Shown in pieces: positions 48,215 to 55,964 of a stretch of DNA of 64,000 nt. A program made the translations under genes and the position numbers. Where the stretch lies: contig NZ_FMAY01000002.1 in assembly GCF_900094925.1 (NCBI RefSeq), forward strand, positions 214,535 to 278,534. The letters are read 5' to 3'. Source of the DNA: Kosakonia oryzendophytica (lineage in GTDB: Bacteria > Pseudomonadota > Gammaproteobacteria > Enterobacterales > Enterobacteriaceae). Below the pieces are notes generated by a model that did no database searches, had not been told where the DNA came from, and was given only the letters and a program-made list of their open reading frames with translations. The first letter of the stretch is position 1. Each line of letters opens with the position of its first letter.

Positions 48215-48679
48215 TTAGCGCAAGTGATGGACGACCTGGTTGCTGCTGCCTCGCCAGATCAGCATCGGGTCTTTCAAATCCTGGACAAATTTTCCGTCCA
48301 CCAACACGTTGATCTGTGCGACTACTTCACGCTGTGCGGCGTCGAGTTCGTCCATCTTGTAGCCCGTCCAGACCCAGATATCCTTACCGGGGCATTCGGC
48401 GCGAATGCGGGTGACCAGTTTTAAAATATCCGGCACGTTTTGCGGGTGCAGTGGATCGCCGCCGGAGAGTGAAATCCCCTGCCGTTTAATGCGGGTGTCG
48501 TTGAGATCCGCGATTATGCGCTCTTCCATTTCGGCCGTGAACGGCACGCCGGAGTTCAGCCGCCAGGTGCTTTTGTTGTAACAGCCGGGGCATTCATGCA
48601 CGCAGCCGGCGACGAACAGTGTGCAGCGGGTGCCGGGACCGTTGACAATGTCGACTGGGTAATATTGGTGATAATTCAT
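48215..48679 (-). CDS. nrdG: Anaerobic ribonucleotide reductase activating protein NrdG
   Basis: The 154-residue radical-SAM enzyme has the [4Fe-4S] motif CVHECPGC and SGGDPLHPQNV for SAM binding. It installs the glycyl radical on NrdD under anaerobiosis. It lies 178 bases downstream of nrdD on the same strand, as in E. coli. Confidence 0.97.
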   Translation of the reverse strand: MNYHQYYPVDIVNGPGTRCTLFVAGCVHECPGCYNKSTWRLNSGVPFTAEMEERIIADLNDTRIKRQGISLSGGDPLHPQNVPDILKLVTRIRAECPGKDIWVWTGYKMDELDAAQREVVAQINVLVDGKFVQDLKDPMLIWRGSSNQVVHHLR

Positions 48680-48857
48680 TTTCGCATCTCATCCGCTTAT
48701 CAATTGACGCCATCGCTGCGTTGGCTGCTTGCGCGCGCCCGGGTCACTTACTGATGTAAACTCCCCGGGACACACGCAATTGTCGCCTTGTTCTGACGTC
48801 AATTGCGTTGCGGATATATAGCAGATTGATAGCGCAGTGCCATCGGGCAAATAGACG

Positions 48858-50993
48858 TTAACCCATCTGCCCGTTGCCGAGGTGTTTGACGCGGCGTTTC
48901 ACTTCTTCCTGCTTCCCGGCGTTAAACGGACGTGCGTCCGGGCTGCCAAGATAACCGCATACCCGACGGGTCACCGACACGCGGGTGGCATCGTGGTTGC
49001 CGCATTTCGGGCAGGTGAAGCCTTTACTGGTGCACTCAAACTCACCGGTAAAACCGCACTCGTAACACTCATCAATAGGCGTGTTGGTGCCGTAATACGG
49101 CACATGCTGGTAGCTGTAATCCCAGACATCTTCCAGTGCACGCAGGTTGTGCTGAATATTCGGGTATTCGCCATAACAAATGAAGCCCCCGCTGGCTAAC
49201 GGCGGGTACGGCGCTTCGAAATCGATTTTGTCGTACGGGTTAACCTTTTTCTCAACGTCGAGATGGAAGCTGTTGGTGTAGTAACCTTTGTCTGTTACGC
49301 CTTCCACCACGCCAAATTCGGCGGTATCGATACGGCAGAAACGGTCGCACAGGTTTTCGCTCGGCGTGCTGTACAGGCTAAAGCCGTAACCCGTCTCTTC
49401 TTTCCACTCATCCACCGCTTTACGCAAGCGTTCAACAATTGCCACGCCTTTGGCACGCAGGGCTTCGCTGTCATAAATATGTTTATTGCCGAACAGCGCG
49501 TTAATGGTTTCGTGAATCCCGATATAACCCAGCGAAATAGAGGCGCGACCGTTTTTGAAGATCGGTGCGATATCGTCGTCCGCTTTCAGGCGCACGCCGC
49601 AGGCACCTTCCATATACAGAATGGGGGCCACGCGCGCTTTCACGCCTTCCAGGCGGGCAATACGCGTCATCAGCGCTTTGCGCGCCAATTGCAGACGGCT
49701 GTCCAGCAGTTTCCAGAACACGTCTTCATTGCCTTTCGCTTCCAGCGCAATGCGCGGCAGGTTAAGGCTGATCACGCCCAGGTTGTTACGCCCATCGTGG
49801 ATCTGCTCACCGTTCTCTTCATACACGCCCAGGAAGCTGCGGCAGCCCATCGGGGTTTTGAACGAGCCAGTGACTTTGACCACCTGATCGTAGTTCAGGA
49901 TGTCCGGGTACATACGTTTGCTGGCGCACTCCAGCGCAAGCTGTTTGATGTCGTAGTTCGGATCGTCGAACTTGTGGTTCAGACCATCGCGAATCGCGAA
50001 AACCAGTTTCGGGAACACGGCGGTTTTGCGGTTTTTACCCAGACCGGCAATACGATTGCGGAGGATTGATTGCTGGATCAGGCGTGACTCCCAACTGGTG
50101 CCCAGGCCAAAACCGAAGGTGACGAACGGGGTCTGGCCGTTGGCGGTATGCAGCGTGTTGACTTCATATTCCAGCGACTGGAAGGCATCGTAACACTCTT
50201 TTTCGGTGCGGCTGTGGGCATAACCATCGGCATCCGGAATATTCCATTCGGTCGCCACTTTGCGATGTTTTTCGAAGCTGGCGGTCACGAACGGTGCCAG
50301 GACTTCATCAATACGGTTAATTGTCGTGCCGCCATAGATGTGGCTGGCGACCTGCGCGATGATCTGCGCAGTAACGGCGGTGGCGGTAGAAATCGATTTT
50401 GGCGGCTCGATTTCGGCATTGCCCATTTTAAACCCGTGCGTCAACATGCCTTTCAGATCGATCAGCATACAGTTGAACATCGGGAAGAACGGGGAGTAAT
50501 CGAGATCGTGATAGTGGATCTCGCCGCGCTCGTGTGCCAGTACCACATCTCGCGGTAGCAGATGCTGACGGGCATAGTGTTTGGCCACGATACCCGCCAG
50601 CAGATCGCGTTGGGTGGGGATCACTTTACTGTCTTTGTTGGCGTTCTCGTTGAGCAGTGCTGAGTTGGTCTGCTCAACCAGCCCGCGAATATCCTGGTTC
50701 AGGCGGCCGCGTTTTTCCCGCGCGATATCGCGGTCATGGCGGTATTCAATATAGGCGCGCGCCAGTTGTTTATGCGGCCCGGACATAAGCTGGTTTTCGA
50801 CGGCTGTCTGAATCTCGCTGATATCAACCTGCGAGCGGCCCTGCATCTGGTTGCTGATAACTTCTGCGACGGTGGCGCAATAGTCTGCGTCATCGACTCC
50901 CGCTGCTTTAGCTGCACGCAAAATCGCTTCTTTGATGCGCTCTGATTTGAAAGGGACTTTACAGCCATCTCGTTTCATCACATGCGGTGTCAT
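48858..50993 (-). CDS. nrdD: Anaerobic ribonucleoside-triphosphate reductase NrdD
   Basis: The 711-residue class III reductase has an N-terminal ATP-cone (MTPHVMKRDGCKVPFKSERI). The active-site region and C-terminal zinc ribbon (CYECGFTGEF, CPKCG) are present, as is the glycyl-radical motif RRVCGYLGSPDARPF near the end. It reduces ribonucleotides with formate in the absence of oxygen. The start at 50993 matches E. coli; two upstream codons (MI) are possible. Upstream lie NrdR, FNR and DnaA sites. Confidence 0.97.
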   Translation of the reverse strand: MTPHVMKRDGCKVPFKSERIKEAILRAAKAAGVDDADYCATVAEVISNQMQGRSQVDISEIQTAVENQLMSGPHKQLARAYIEYRHDRDIAREKRGRLNQDIRGLVEQTNSALLNENANKDSKVIPTQRDLLAGIVAKHYARQHLLPRDVVLAHERGEIHYHDLDYSPFFPMFNCMLIDLKGMLTHGFKMGNAEIEPPKSISTATAVTAQIIAQVASHIYGGTTINRIDEVLAPFVTASFEKHRKVATEWNIPDADGYAHSRTEKECYDAFQSLEYEVNTLHTANGQTPFVTFGFGLGTSWESRLIQQSILRNRIAGLGKNRKTAVFPKLVFAIRDGLNHKFDDPNYDIKQLALECASKRMYPDILNYDQVVKVTGSFKTPMGCRSFLGVYEENGEQIHDGRNNLGVISLNLPRIALEAKGNEDVFWKLLDSRLQLARKALMTRIARLEGVKARVAPILYMEGACGVRLKADDDIAPIFKNGRASISLGYIGIHETINALFGNKHIYDSEALRAKGVAIVERLRKAVDEWKEETGYGFSLYSTPSENLCDRFCRIDTAEFGVVEGVTDKGYYTNSFHLDVEKKVNPYDKIDFEAPYPPLASGGFICYGEYPNIQHNLRALEDVWDYSYQHVPYYGTNTPIDECYECGFTGEFECTSKGFTCPKCGNHDATRVSVTRRVCGYLGSPDARPFNAGKQEEVKRRVKHLGNGQMG

Positions 50994-51017
50994 GATCACT
51001 CCATTTTAGAAAACAGG

Positions 51018-51026
51018 TTATCCACA
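51018..51026 (+). promoter_or_regulatory. DnaA box 1 in the nrdD leader
   Basis: TTATCCACA is a perfect DnaA box, 25 bases upstream of the nrdD start. Confidence 0.55.
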
Positions 51027-51095
51027 ATAAAGGACGCGCTGACTGGCTGATTATTCATTACTAAAACCAATGGGTTCGTCCCGTTTCGGCCCGCG

Positions 51096-51104
51096 TTATC
51101 CACA
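51096..51104 (+). promoter_or_regulatory. DnaA box 2 in the nrdD upstream region
   Basis: A second perfect TTATCCACA in the same orientation, 78 bp from box 1. Confidence 0.55.
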
Positions 51105-51153
51105 GCATGCATTGCTGTCCAGGCGGTATGCTTGTGTAGATCGTAGTCGATTA

Positions 51154-51200
51154 ATACAACATATAGGGCCGGCGTGCATTCTAATTTCTATATATAGTGA
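51154..51200. promoter_or_regulatory. Pair of NrdR boxes upstream of nrdD
   Basis: ATACAACATATAGGGC (51154-51169) and TTTCTATATATAGTGA (51185-51200) are centred 31 bp apart, three helical turns. This is the spacing and sequence type (ACACWATATATWGTGT) bound by the repressor NrdR. Confidence 0.7.
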
Positions 51201-51210
51201 TTTGCATCAA
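51197..51210. promoter_or_regulatory. FNR box upstream of nrdD
   Basis: GTGAT-TTGC-ATCAA matches TTGAT-N4-ATCAA with one mismatch and fits the anaerobic activation of nrdDG. Confidence 0.7.
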
Positions 51211-51320
51211 ACATGTTTACGTTTTTATTGACTCAGAACAAAGTAAAAATCTGATAGCACAGAGGACGGGCGACCTGGCGGAGTGTAAATTTTTCAATTC
51301 TCATTTTGACTAAAAATTCA

Positions 51321-51354
51321 ACAAAAACAGCAGGTTTATGCCTGCTGTTTTTCT
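51321..51354 (-). terminator. Terminator of treB-treC
   Basis: AAAAACAGCAGG / CCTGCTGTTTTT is a perfect 12-bp stem with a six-base loop, 20 bases beyond the treC stop. Confidence 0.9.
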
Positions 51355-51372
51355 GTGCGAAGGGACAAAAAA

Positions 51373-53028
51373 TTACTCTTGCAGCCACCATACGGCTTCA
51401 AATGGCCGTAACGTCATGTCGACGGGACGGGAAGCGGTTTCGGCATAGTTACTTATCAGTACCCGCCAGTCGCCTGGCAAGGCACCGGGCCGCCATGACT
51501 GGCATTCATCGCTGAGATTGGCGATAACCAGTAGCGTCTGTCCTTGCCACTGGCGGCGATAACACCATAAATTTGCGTGTGCAGGCAGGAGATCCTGGTA
51601 ATCCCCCCACGTTAACAACGGCAGGGTTTTACGCAGACGGATCAAAGTCTGATAGGTATAAAATACCGAATCTGCATCGCTGACGGCATTTTCCGCATTG
51701 ATTTCCCGATAGTTATCACAAAGCCCGATCCACGGATCGCCGGTGGTGAAACCGGCATTTTTGCGGGCCGTCCACTGCATCGGTGTGCGGCTGTTGTCGC
51801 GAGATTTACTGGCAAGTATCGCCAGCAATTCATCGGGTTCACGCCCGGCAGTGCGTAACCCGGCAAACATATTGAGGCTTTCCACATCGCGGTAATCGGT
51901 AATGCGGGAAAAGTGCGGATTGGTCATGCCAATCTCTTCACCCTGGTAGATATACGGCGTGCCTTGCATACCGTGCAGCACCATGGCCAGCATTTTAGCC
52001 GATGGCACGCGCAAGGCCCCCTCATCGCCAAAGCGCGACACAATGCGCGGCTGATCGTGGTTACACCAGAACAGCGCGTTCCACGCAACGTTGTGCATCC
52101 CTTGTTGCCAGTGGCGGAACAGGGCTTTCAGCGCGCCATAATCGGGGCGCGCCAGCGTCCATTTTTCCCCGTTGGGGTAGTCCACTTTCAGATGATGAAA
52201 GTTAAAGGTCATCGACAGTTCGCGGCCATCCAGCGCCGCATAACGCTGGCAATGATCCAGTGATGTGGAGGACATTTCTCCGACCGTCATCAGCGCGCGC
52301 GGCTGAAAGACTTCCCGGCTCATCTCCTGCAAAAAAGCGTGAGCGCGCGGGCCATCGGTATAAAAACGGCGGCCATCGCCCTGCTCATCGTCGGGGAAAT
52401 CCTGCGCTTTGGAGATCAGATTCACCACATCCAGACGTAAACCGTCAACACCGCGATCTGCCCAGAACGTGCAGACTTTTTTCAGTTCATTGCGTACCGC
52501 CGGGTTTTCCCAGTTGAGATCCGCCTGTTCCGGGGCAAAAAGATGCAGGTAGTACTGACCGCTTTGACTGTGCCAGCGCCACGCGCCGCCGCCGAATTTT
52601 GAGCGCCAGTTATTGGGCGGCGTTTGGGGGACGCCATCACGCCAGATATAAAAAGAGCGGTAAGGGCTCGTGGGATCCTGCGCTGCCTGGAACCAGGGGT
52701 GCTGCGTTGAGGTGTGGTTAAACACCATATCCAGCACCAGACGAATCCCGCGTTGATGAGCCTGCGCCACCAGTTCGTCAAAATCGTCCAGCGTGCCGTA
52801 CAGAGGGTCAATGGCGGTGTAATTCGCCACGTCATAACCATTATCCACCTGCGGCGAAATATAAAACGGCGTCAGCCAGATGGCGTCTACACCGAGGGTT
52901 TGCAGATAGTCGAGTCGGGTGATGACGCCGCGCAAATCACCGGTGCCGTTGCCGGTCGTGTCCTGAAAGCTTTTGGGGTAGATCTGATAAATAACGCCGT
53001 TTTGCCACCAGTGGGGAAGGGTATTCAT
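51373..53028 (-). CDS. treC: Trehalose-6-phosphate hydrolase TreC
   Basis: The 551-residue GH13 enzyme starts LPHWWQNGVIYQIYPKSFQDTTGNG. The catalytic regions are visible: GLRLDVVNL (nucleophile Asp), VGEMSS (acid/base Glu) and WCNHDQPR. It cleaves trehalose-6-phosphate to glucose and glucose-6-phosphate in the cytoplasm. The start at 53028 gives E. coli length; upstream codons fall in the treB-treC gap. It is the second gene of treBC. Confidence 0.97.
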   Translation of the reverse strand: MNTLPHWWQNGVIYQIYPKSFQDTTGNGTGDLRGVITRLDYLQTLGVDAIWLTPFYISPQVDNGYDVANYTAIDPLYGTLDDFDELVAQAHQRGIRLVLDMVFNHTSTQHPWFQAAQDPTSPYRSFYIWRDGVPQTPPNNWRSKFGGGAWRWHSQSGQYYLHLFAPEQADLNWENPAVRNELKKVCTFWADRGVDGLRLDVVNLISKAQDFPDDEQGDGRRFYTDGPRAHAFLQEMSREVFQPRALMTVGEMSSTSLDHCQRYAALDGRELSMTFNFHHLKVDYPNGEKWTLARPDYGALKALFRHWQQGMHNVAWNALFWCNHDQPRIVSRFGDEGALRVPSAKMLAMVLHGMQGTPYIYQGEEIGMTNPHFSRITDYRDVESLNMFAGLRTAGREPDELLAILASKSRDNSRTPMQWTARKNAGFTTGDPWIGLCDNYREINAENAVSDADSVFYTYQTLIRLRKTLPLLTWGDYQDLLPAHANLWCYRRQWQGQTLLVIANLSDECQSWRPGALPGDWRVLISNYAETASRPVDMTLRPFEAVWWLQE

Positions 53029-53074
53029 AACAATGTCCTGCGAAAAGGAAGGGGGCGCAACGGCGCCCCAAAAA

Positions 53075-54496
53075 TTACACAATCTGCAATGTGCCGTGAC
53101 GGAACTTACGCTGATAAATAAAGGAGGTCAGCGCCATGGGGATCATCACTGCGATAGCCATCGCCAGGGCGAAGACTTGCCAGAATGTCGGCTGAATAGA
53201 GAGGATCCCTGGTAAACCGCCGACGCCGATGCCATTCGCCATCACGCCATTCAGGCCGCACAGCAGCCCGGCGAGGCCGGAACCGATCATCGCGCACAGC
53301 ATCGGGAAGCGGTATTTCAGGTTGATACCGTACATTGCCGGTTCCGTGACCCCCAGATAGGCGGAGATGGCGGCAGGAACGGAGATCTCGCGTTCATTCT
53401 GTTTACGGCTGGAAATAATGATGCCGACCACCGCCGAGGCTTGCGCAATATTGGAGAGGGCAATCAGCGGCCAGACTGGCGTTCCGCCCATGCTCTGGAT
53501 CATCTGCATATCGATTGCCAGTGTGGTCTGGTGCACACCCGTGATCACCAGCGGCGCATAGAGGAAGCCAAACAGTGCCGCGCCGATAGGCGCAAAACTG
53601 CCGGTCATCAGATGACGCACGGCAAAGGCCACGCCATCACCAATCAGGCGACCAAACGGGCCAATCAAGGCGTGTGCAAGGAAGACGGCCAGGATCAGCG
53701 AACAGACCGGCACCACCACCAGATAGAGGTAATCCGGCACCAGACGTTTTAAACGGGTTTCGATCACGCCCAGCGCCAGCCCGGCCAGCAATGCCGGGAT
53801 TACCTGCGCCTGATAACCCACTTTGGCGATGGTAAACAGGCCGAAGTTCCACACTTCCGGCGTTTGTGAGCCCAGCAGGTAGGCGTTCATTAACTGCGGG
53901 GAAACCAGCGTTACGCCCAGAACGATACCGAGGATCGGCGTGCCGCCCATTTTGCGTACCGCAGACCAGCAAATACCCACAGGCAGATAGAAGAAGATGG
54001 CTTCGCCAATTAACCACAGGAAGTCATAAATCGTCTTCAGCGCGGGTGACATCTGCGCCAGTGTCTGCCCGTTGCTCATGGGCACATCGCCAATCACGTT
54101 GCGAAAGCCAAGGATCAAACCGCCGCTGATCAGCGCAGGCAGCAGCGGAAAGAAGATCTCCGCGAAGTGCGAGATCAGGCGTTCGTGCCACTTCATATTC
54201 TGCCGTGCCGCCAGTTTAGCCTGCTCTTTATCGGCGTGGGCCAGCCCGGTGGCGACACGCAGCGCCTGATAGTAGTCGCCAACGTCGGTGCCGATCACCA
54301 CCTGGAATTGCCCGGCGTTGGTGAAACAGCCTTTGACCATGGGTAACTGCTCAATAGCCTTCGGATCGGCAGCTGCCGGGTTGTTCAATACAAAGCGCAA
54401 CCGCGTAATGCAGTGGCTGACGGTGGCGATGTTTTCCCGTCCGCCGACCCGCGCGATCAGTTGCTCGATGTCTGTTTGATTTACTTTGCTCATCAT
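53075..54496 (-). CDS. treB: Trehalose-specific PTS EIIBC component TreB
   Basis: The 473-residue protein has an N-terminal EIIB domain with the phosphocysteine Cys29 (ATVSHCITRLRF) and a ten-helix EIIC domain with the conserved GVHQTTLAID. There is no EIIA domain, so phosphate comes from the glucose EIIA (Crr), encoded elsewhere. It imports trehalose as trehalose-6-phosphate. It is the first gene of treBC, with a TreR operator upstream. Confidence 0.97.
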   Translation of the reverse strand: MMSKVNQTDIEQLIARVGGRENIATVSHCITRLRFVLNNPAAADPKAIEQLPMVKGCFTNAGQFQVVIGTDVGDYYQALRVATGLAHADKEQAKLAARQNMKWHERLISHFAEIFFPLLPALISGGLILGFRNVIGDVPMSNGQTLAQMSPALKTIYDFLWLIGEAIFFYLPVGICWSAVRKMGGTPILGIVLGVTLVSPQLMNAYLLGSQTPEVWNFGLFTIAKVGYQAQVIPALLAGLALGVIETRLKRLVPDYLYLVVVPVCSLILAVFLAHALIGPFGRLIGDGVAFAVRHLMTGSFAPIGAALFGFLYAPLVITGVHQTTLAIDMQMIQSMGGTPVWPLIALSNIAQASAVVGIIISSRKQNEREISVPAAISAYLGVTEPAMYGINLKYRFPMLCAMIGSGLAGLLCGLNGVMANGIGVGGLPGILSIQPTFWQVFALAMAIAVMIPMALTSFIYQRKFRHGTLQIV

Positions 54497-54567
54497 GGTG
54501 CCTCTGGGGGAGAAATGATGCGTAATGACCGGAGCAAAGCGTAACCGCGGGCAAAAAAATTGAAAAT

Positions 54568-54579
54568 GGGAACGTTCCC
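54568..54579. promoter_or_regulatory. TreR operator upstream of treB
   Basis: GGGAACGTTCCC is a perfect 12-bp palindrome between treR and treB, typical of LacI-family operators with a central CG. A TCACA half site (54595-54599) nearby may belong to a CRP site. Confidence 0.75.
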
Positions 54580-54620
54580 GAAATTGGGCGAGGATCACAA
54601 TAAACCGTTGGGAGGGGGGA

Positions 54621-55568
54621 TCACACCAGGTGGGCGGGGATCACAATCTGTCGCGGATCAACGCGACCATTTACCTGATCGATCAACTGTGCGGCGGCCT
54701 TACGACCGGCTTCGGCATAGCCGGGATCGACGGTGATAATCTCCGGGTGCAGGAATTTCATTAACGGTGTGTTACCGACGCTGGCGAGTTGCAGGTTGTT
54801 GATGCGCTGCTCCTGCAGATATTTGCTGGCACCGAGTGCAAGGGTGTCTGTCGCGCAGAGCAGGGCGGTGGTCTGTGCGGTCAGCACGTGCGCCACATGT
54901 TCGTAACCCTGCTTCATGGCGAGGCCTGGCAGCACGGACAGCGGCTCCAGCTGATGCGTTTTACAAAACGCCAGGTACGCGTCGTGGCGGCGTTTGCCGG
55001 TGGTGATGTCGCTGTGCGGTACACCGATAAAGCTGATATGACGATGCCCCTGCGCGTAGAGGTTCTCCATCAAGAGCTGAATAGCGCCTTCATCGTCATA
55101 ACAGACGGAGGAAAAACCATCGGCATCGCGCGCCAGCAACACCAGCGAGGATTGCCAGGAGGCGAGCAGGGACTCTGTGACGCCGGTAAAACCGAACAGC
55201 ACCACACCGTCGATATTGCGGCGGCTGAGCATCTGCAAATGCTCTTCTACCAGTTCCGGGGAGAACTGGCTCTCCATCATGATCGGATCGTACCCCTGCT
55301 CGTAAAACGCTGGCAGCATGGTCTGCACGGCAAGGTTTTCTGACAAGGAATCCAGACGGGAGACGATAATTGCCACCACTTTATCGCTCTGTCCGCGCAT
55401 GGCGCGCGCCGAACGGGAAGGGGAAAAACCATGCTGATTGACGACGGCCTCAACCCGCTCGCGCGTACGCTGGCTTACGCCGCTTTCATTATTCAGCACG
55501 CGGGAGACGGTGGATTTACCCACCCCGCTTAAGCGCGCGATATCTTTAATGGTCAGCCGGTTTTGCAT
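54621..55568 (-). CDS. treR: Trehalose operon repressor TreR (LacI family)
   Basis: The 315-residue repressor has an N-terminal helix-turn-helix and hinge (LTIKDIARLSGVGKSTVSRV) and a type I periplasmic-binding-like sensor domain. TreR binds trehalose-6-phosphate as inducer and trehalose as anti-inducer. The length is as in E. coli. It lies upstream of treBC and divergent from mgtA. Confidence 0.97.
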   Translation of the reverse strand: MQNRLTIKDIARLSGVGKSTVSRVLNNESGVSQRTRERVEAVVNQHGFSPSRSARAMRGQSDKVVAIIVSRLDSLSENLAVQTMLPAFYEQGYDPIMMESQFSPELVEEHLQMLSRRNIDGVVLFGFTGVTESLLASWQSSLVLLARDADGFSSVCYDDEGAIQLLMENLYAQGHRHISFIGVPHSDITTGKRRHDAYLAFCKTHQLEPLSVLPGLAMKQGYEHVAHVLTAQTTALLCATDTLALGASKYLQEQRINNLQLASVGNTPLMKFLHPEIITVDPGYAEAGRKAAAQLIDQVNGRVDPRQIVIPAHLV

Positions 55569-55699
55569 GCGTGAATCCCTCTCCGTTCTCAGGCGGTTTG
55601 CAGAATAAAGGAGTTTCGTCCTGGTTCCAACCGATCGGCAATGAGCAAAGTCTGGTTTACACGCTGCGTTGCTGCCTTTCAGCTATATGGATTGTTGTA

Positions 55700-55734
55700 T
55701 GTATACGTTTCGTTTAATTCGTCTGCGCTATGAT
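55700..55734 (+). promoter_or_regulatory. PhoP-dependent promoter of mgtL-mgtA
   Basis: TGTATA-CGTTT-CGTTTA (55700-55716) is a PhoP-type direct repeat with an 11-base period. Exactly 12 bases separate it from the -10 hexamer TATGAT (55729-55734), the geometry of PhoP-activated promoters. Transcription should start near 55741. Confidence 0.7.
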
Positions 55735-55779
55735 ACCGCACTGTAATCATTCACTCTTCACTACCTTACCGGAGGTCAG

Positions 55780-55827
55780 ATGGATCCCGATCCCACCCCT
55801 CTCCCGCGACGGAGAAACAACCGGTAA
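55780..55827 (+). CDS. mgtL: MgtL leader peptide
   Basis: The 15-residue peptide MDPDPTPLPRRRNNR is preceded by CGGAGGTCAG. It is the counterpart of the proline-rich MgtL of E. coli and Salmonella (which reads MEPDPTPLPRRR at its start). Ribosome stalling or slowing at the Asp/Pro codons under low magnesium or proline changes the folding of the leader and lets transcription reach mgtA. The 3' end here differs from the relatives. Its stop codon lies in the first arm of the next stem. Confidence 0.9.
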   Translation: MDPDPTPLPRRRNNR

Positions 55828-55886
55828 GCCTGCTTTTGCTGCCTTACCGGATGCGTAAGGCAGCGACATTTTTTTTGTCCCTGCCA
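55821..55886 (+). promoter_or_regulatory. mgtA leader with mutually exclusive stems
   Basis: CCGGTAAG (55821-55828) can pair with CTTACCGG (55843-55850), while CCTTAC (55842-55847) can instead pair with GTAAGG (55855-55860). The two folds exclude each other. A further stem GGCAG-GACA / TGTC-CTGCC with a U-rich loop covers about 55859-55886. This fits the magnesium-sensing leader of mgtA. Confidence 0.75.
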
Positions 55887-55964
55887 ACCAGATGACACCT
55901 GCAGGCGTGGCTTTCCGTGCCTGCAACATAAGCACCCGCGTGATGCGGGGGCAAGGACACTGTT

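Noticed and set aside
55650..55670. GGTTTA near 55653 as the PhoP box
   Set aside because: Its partner repeat matches poorly and the distance to the -10 is wrong; the repeat at 55700-55716 fits better.
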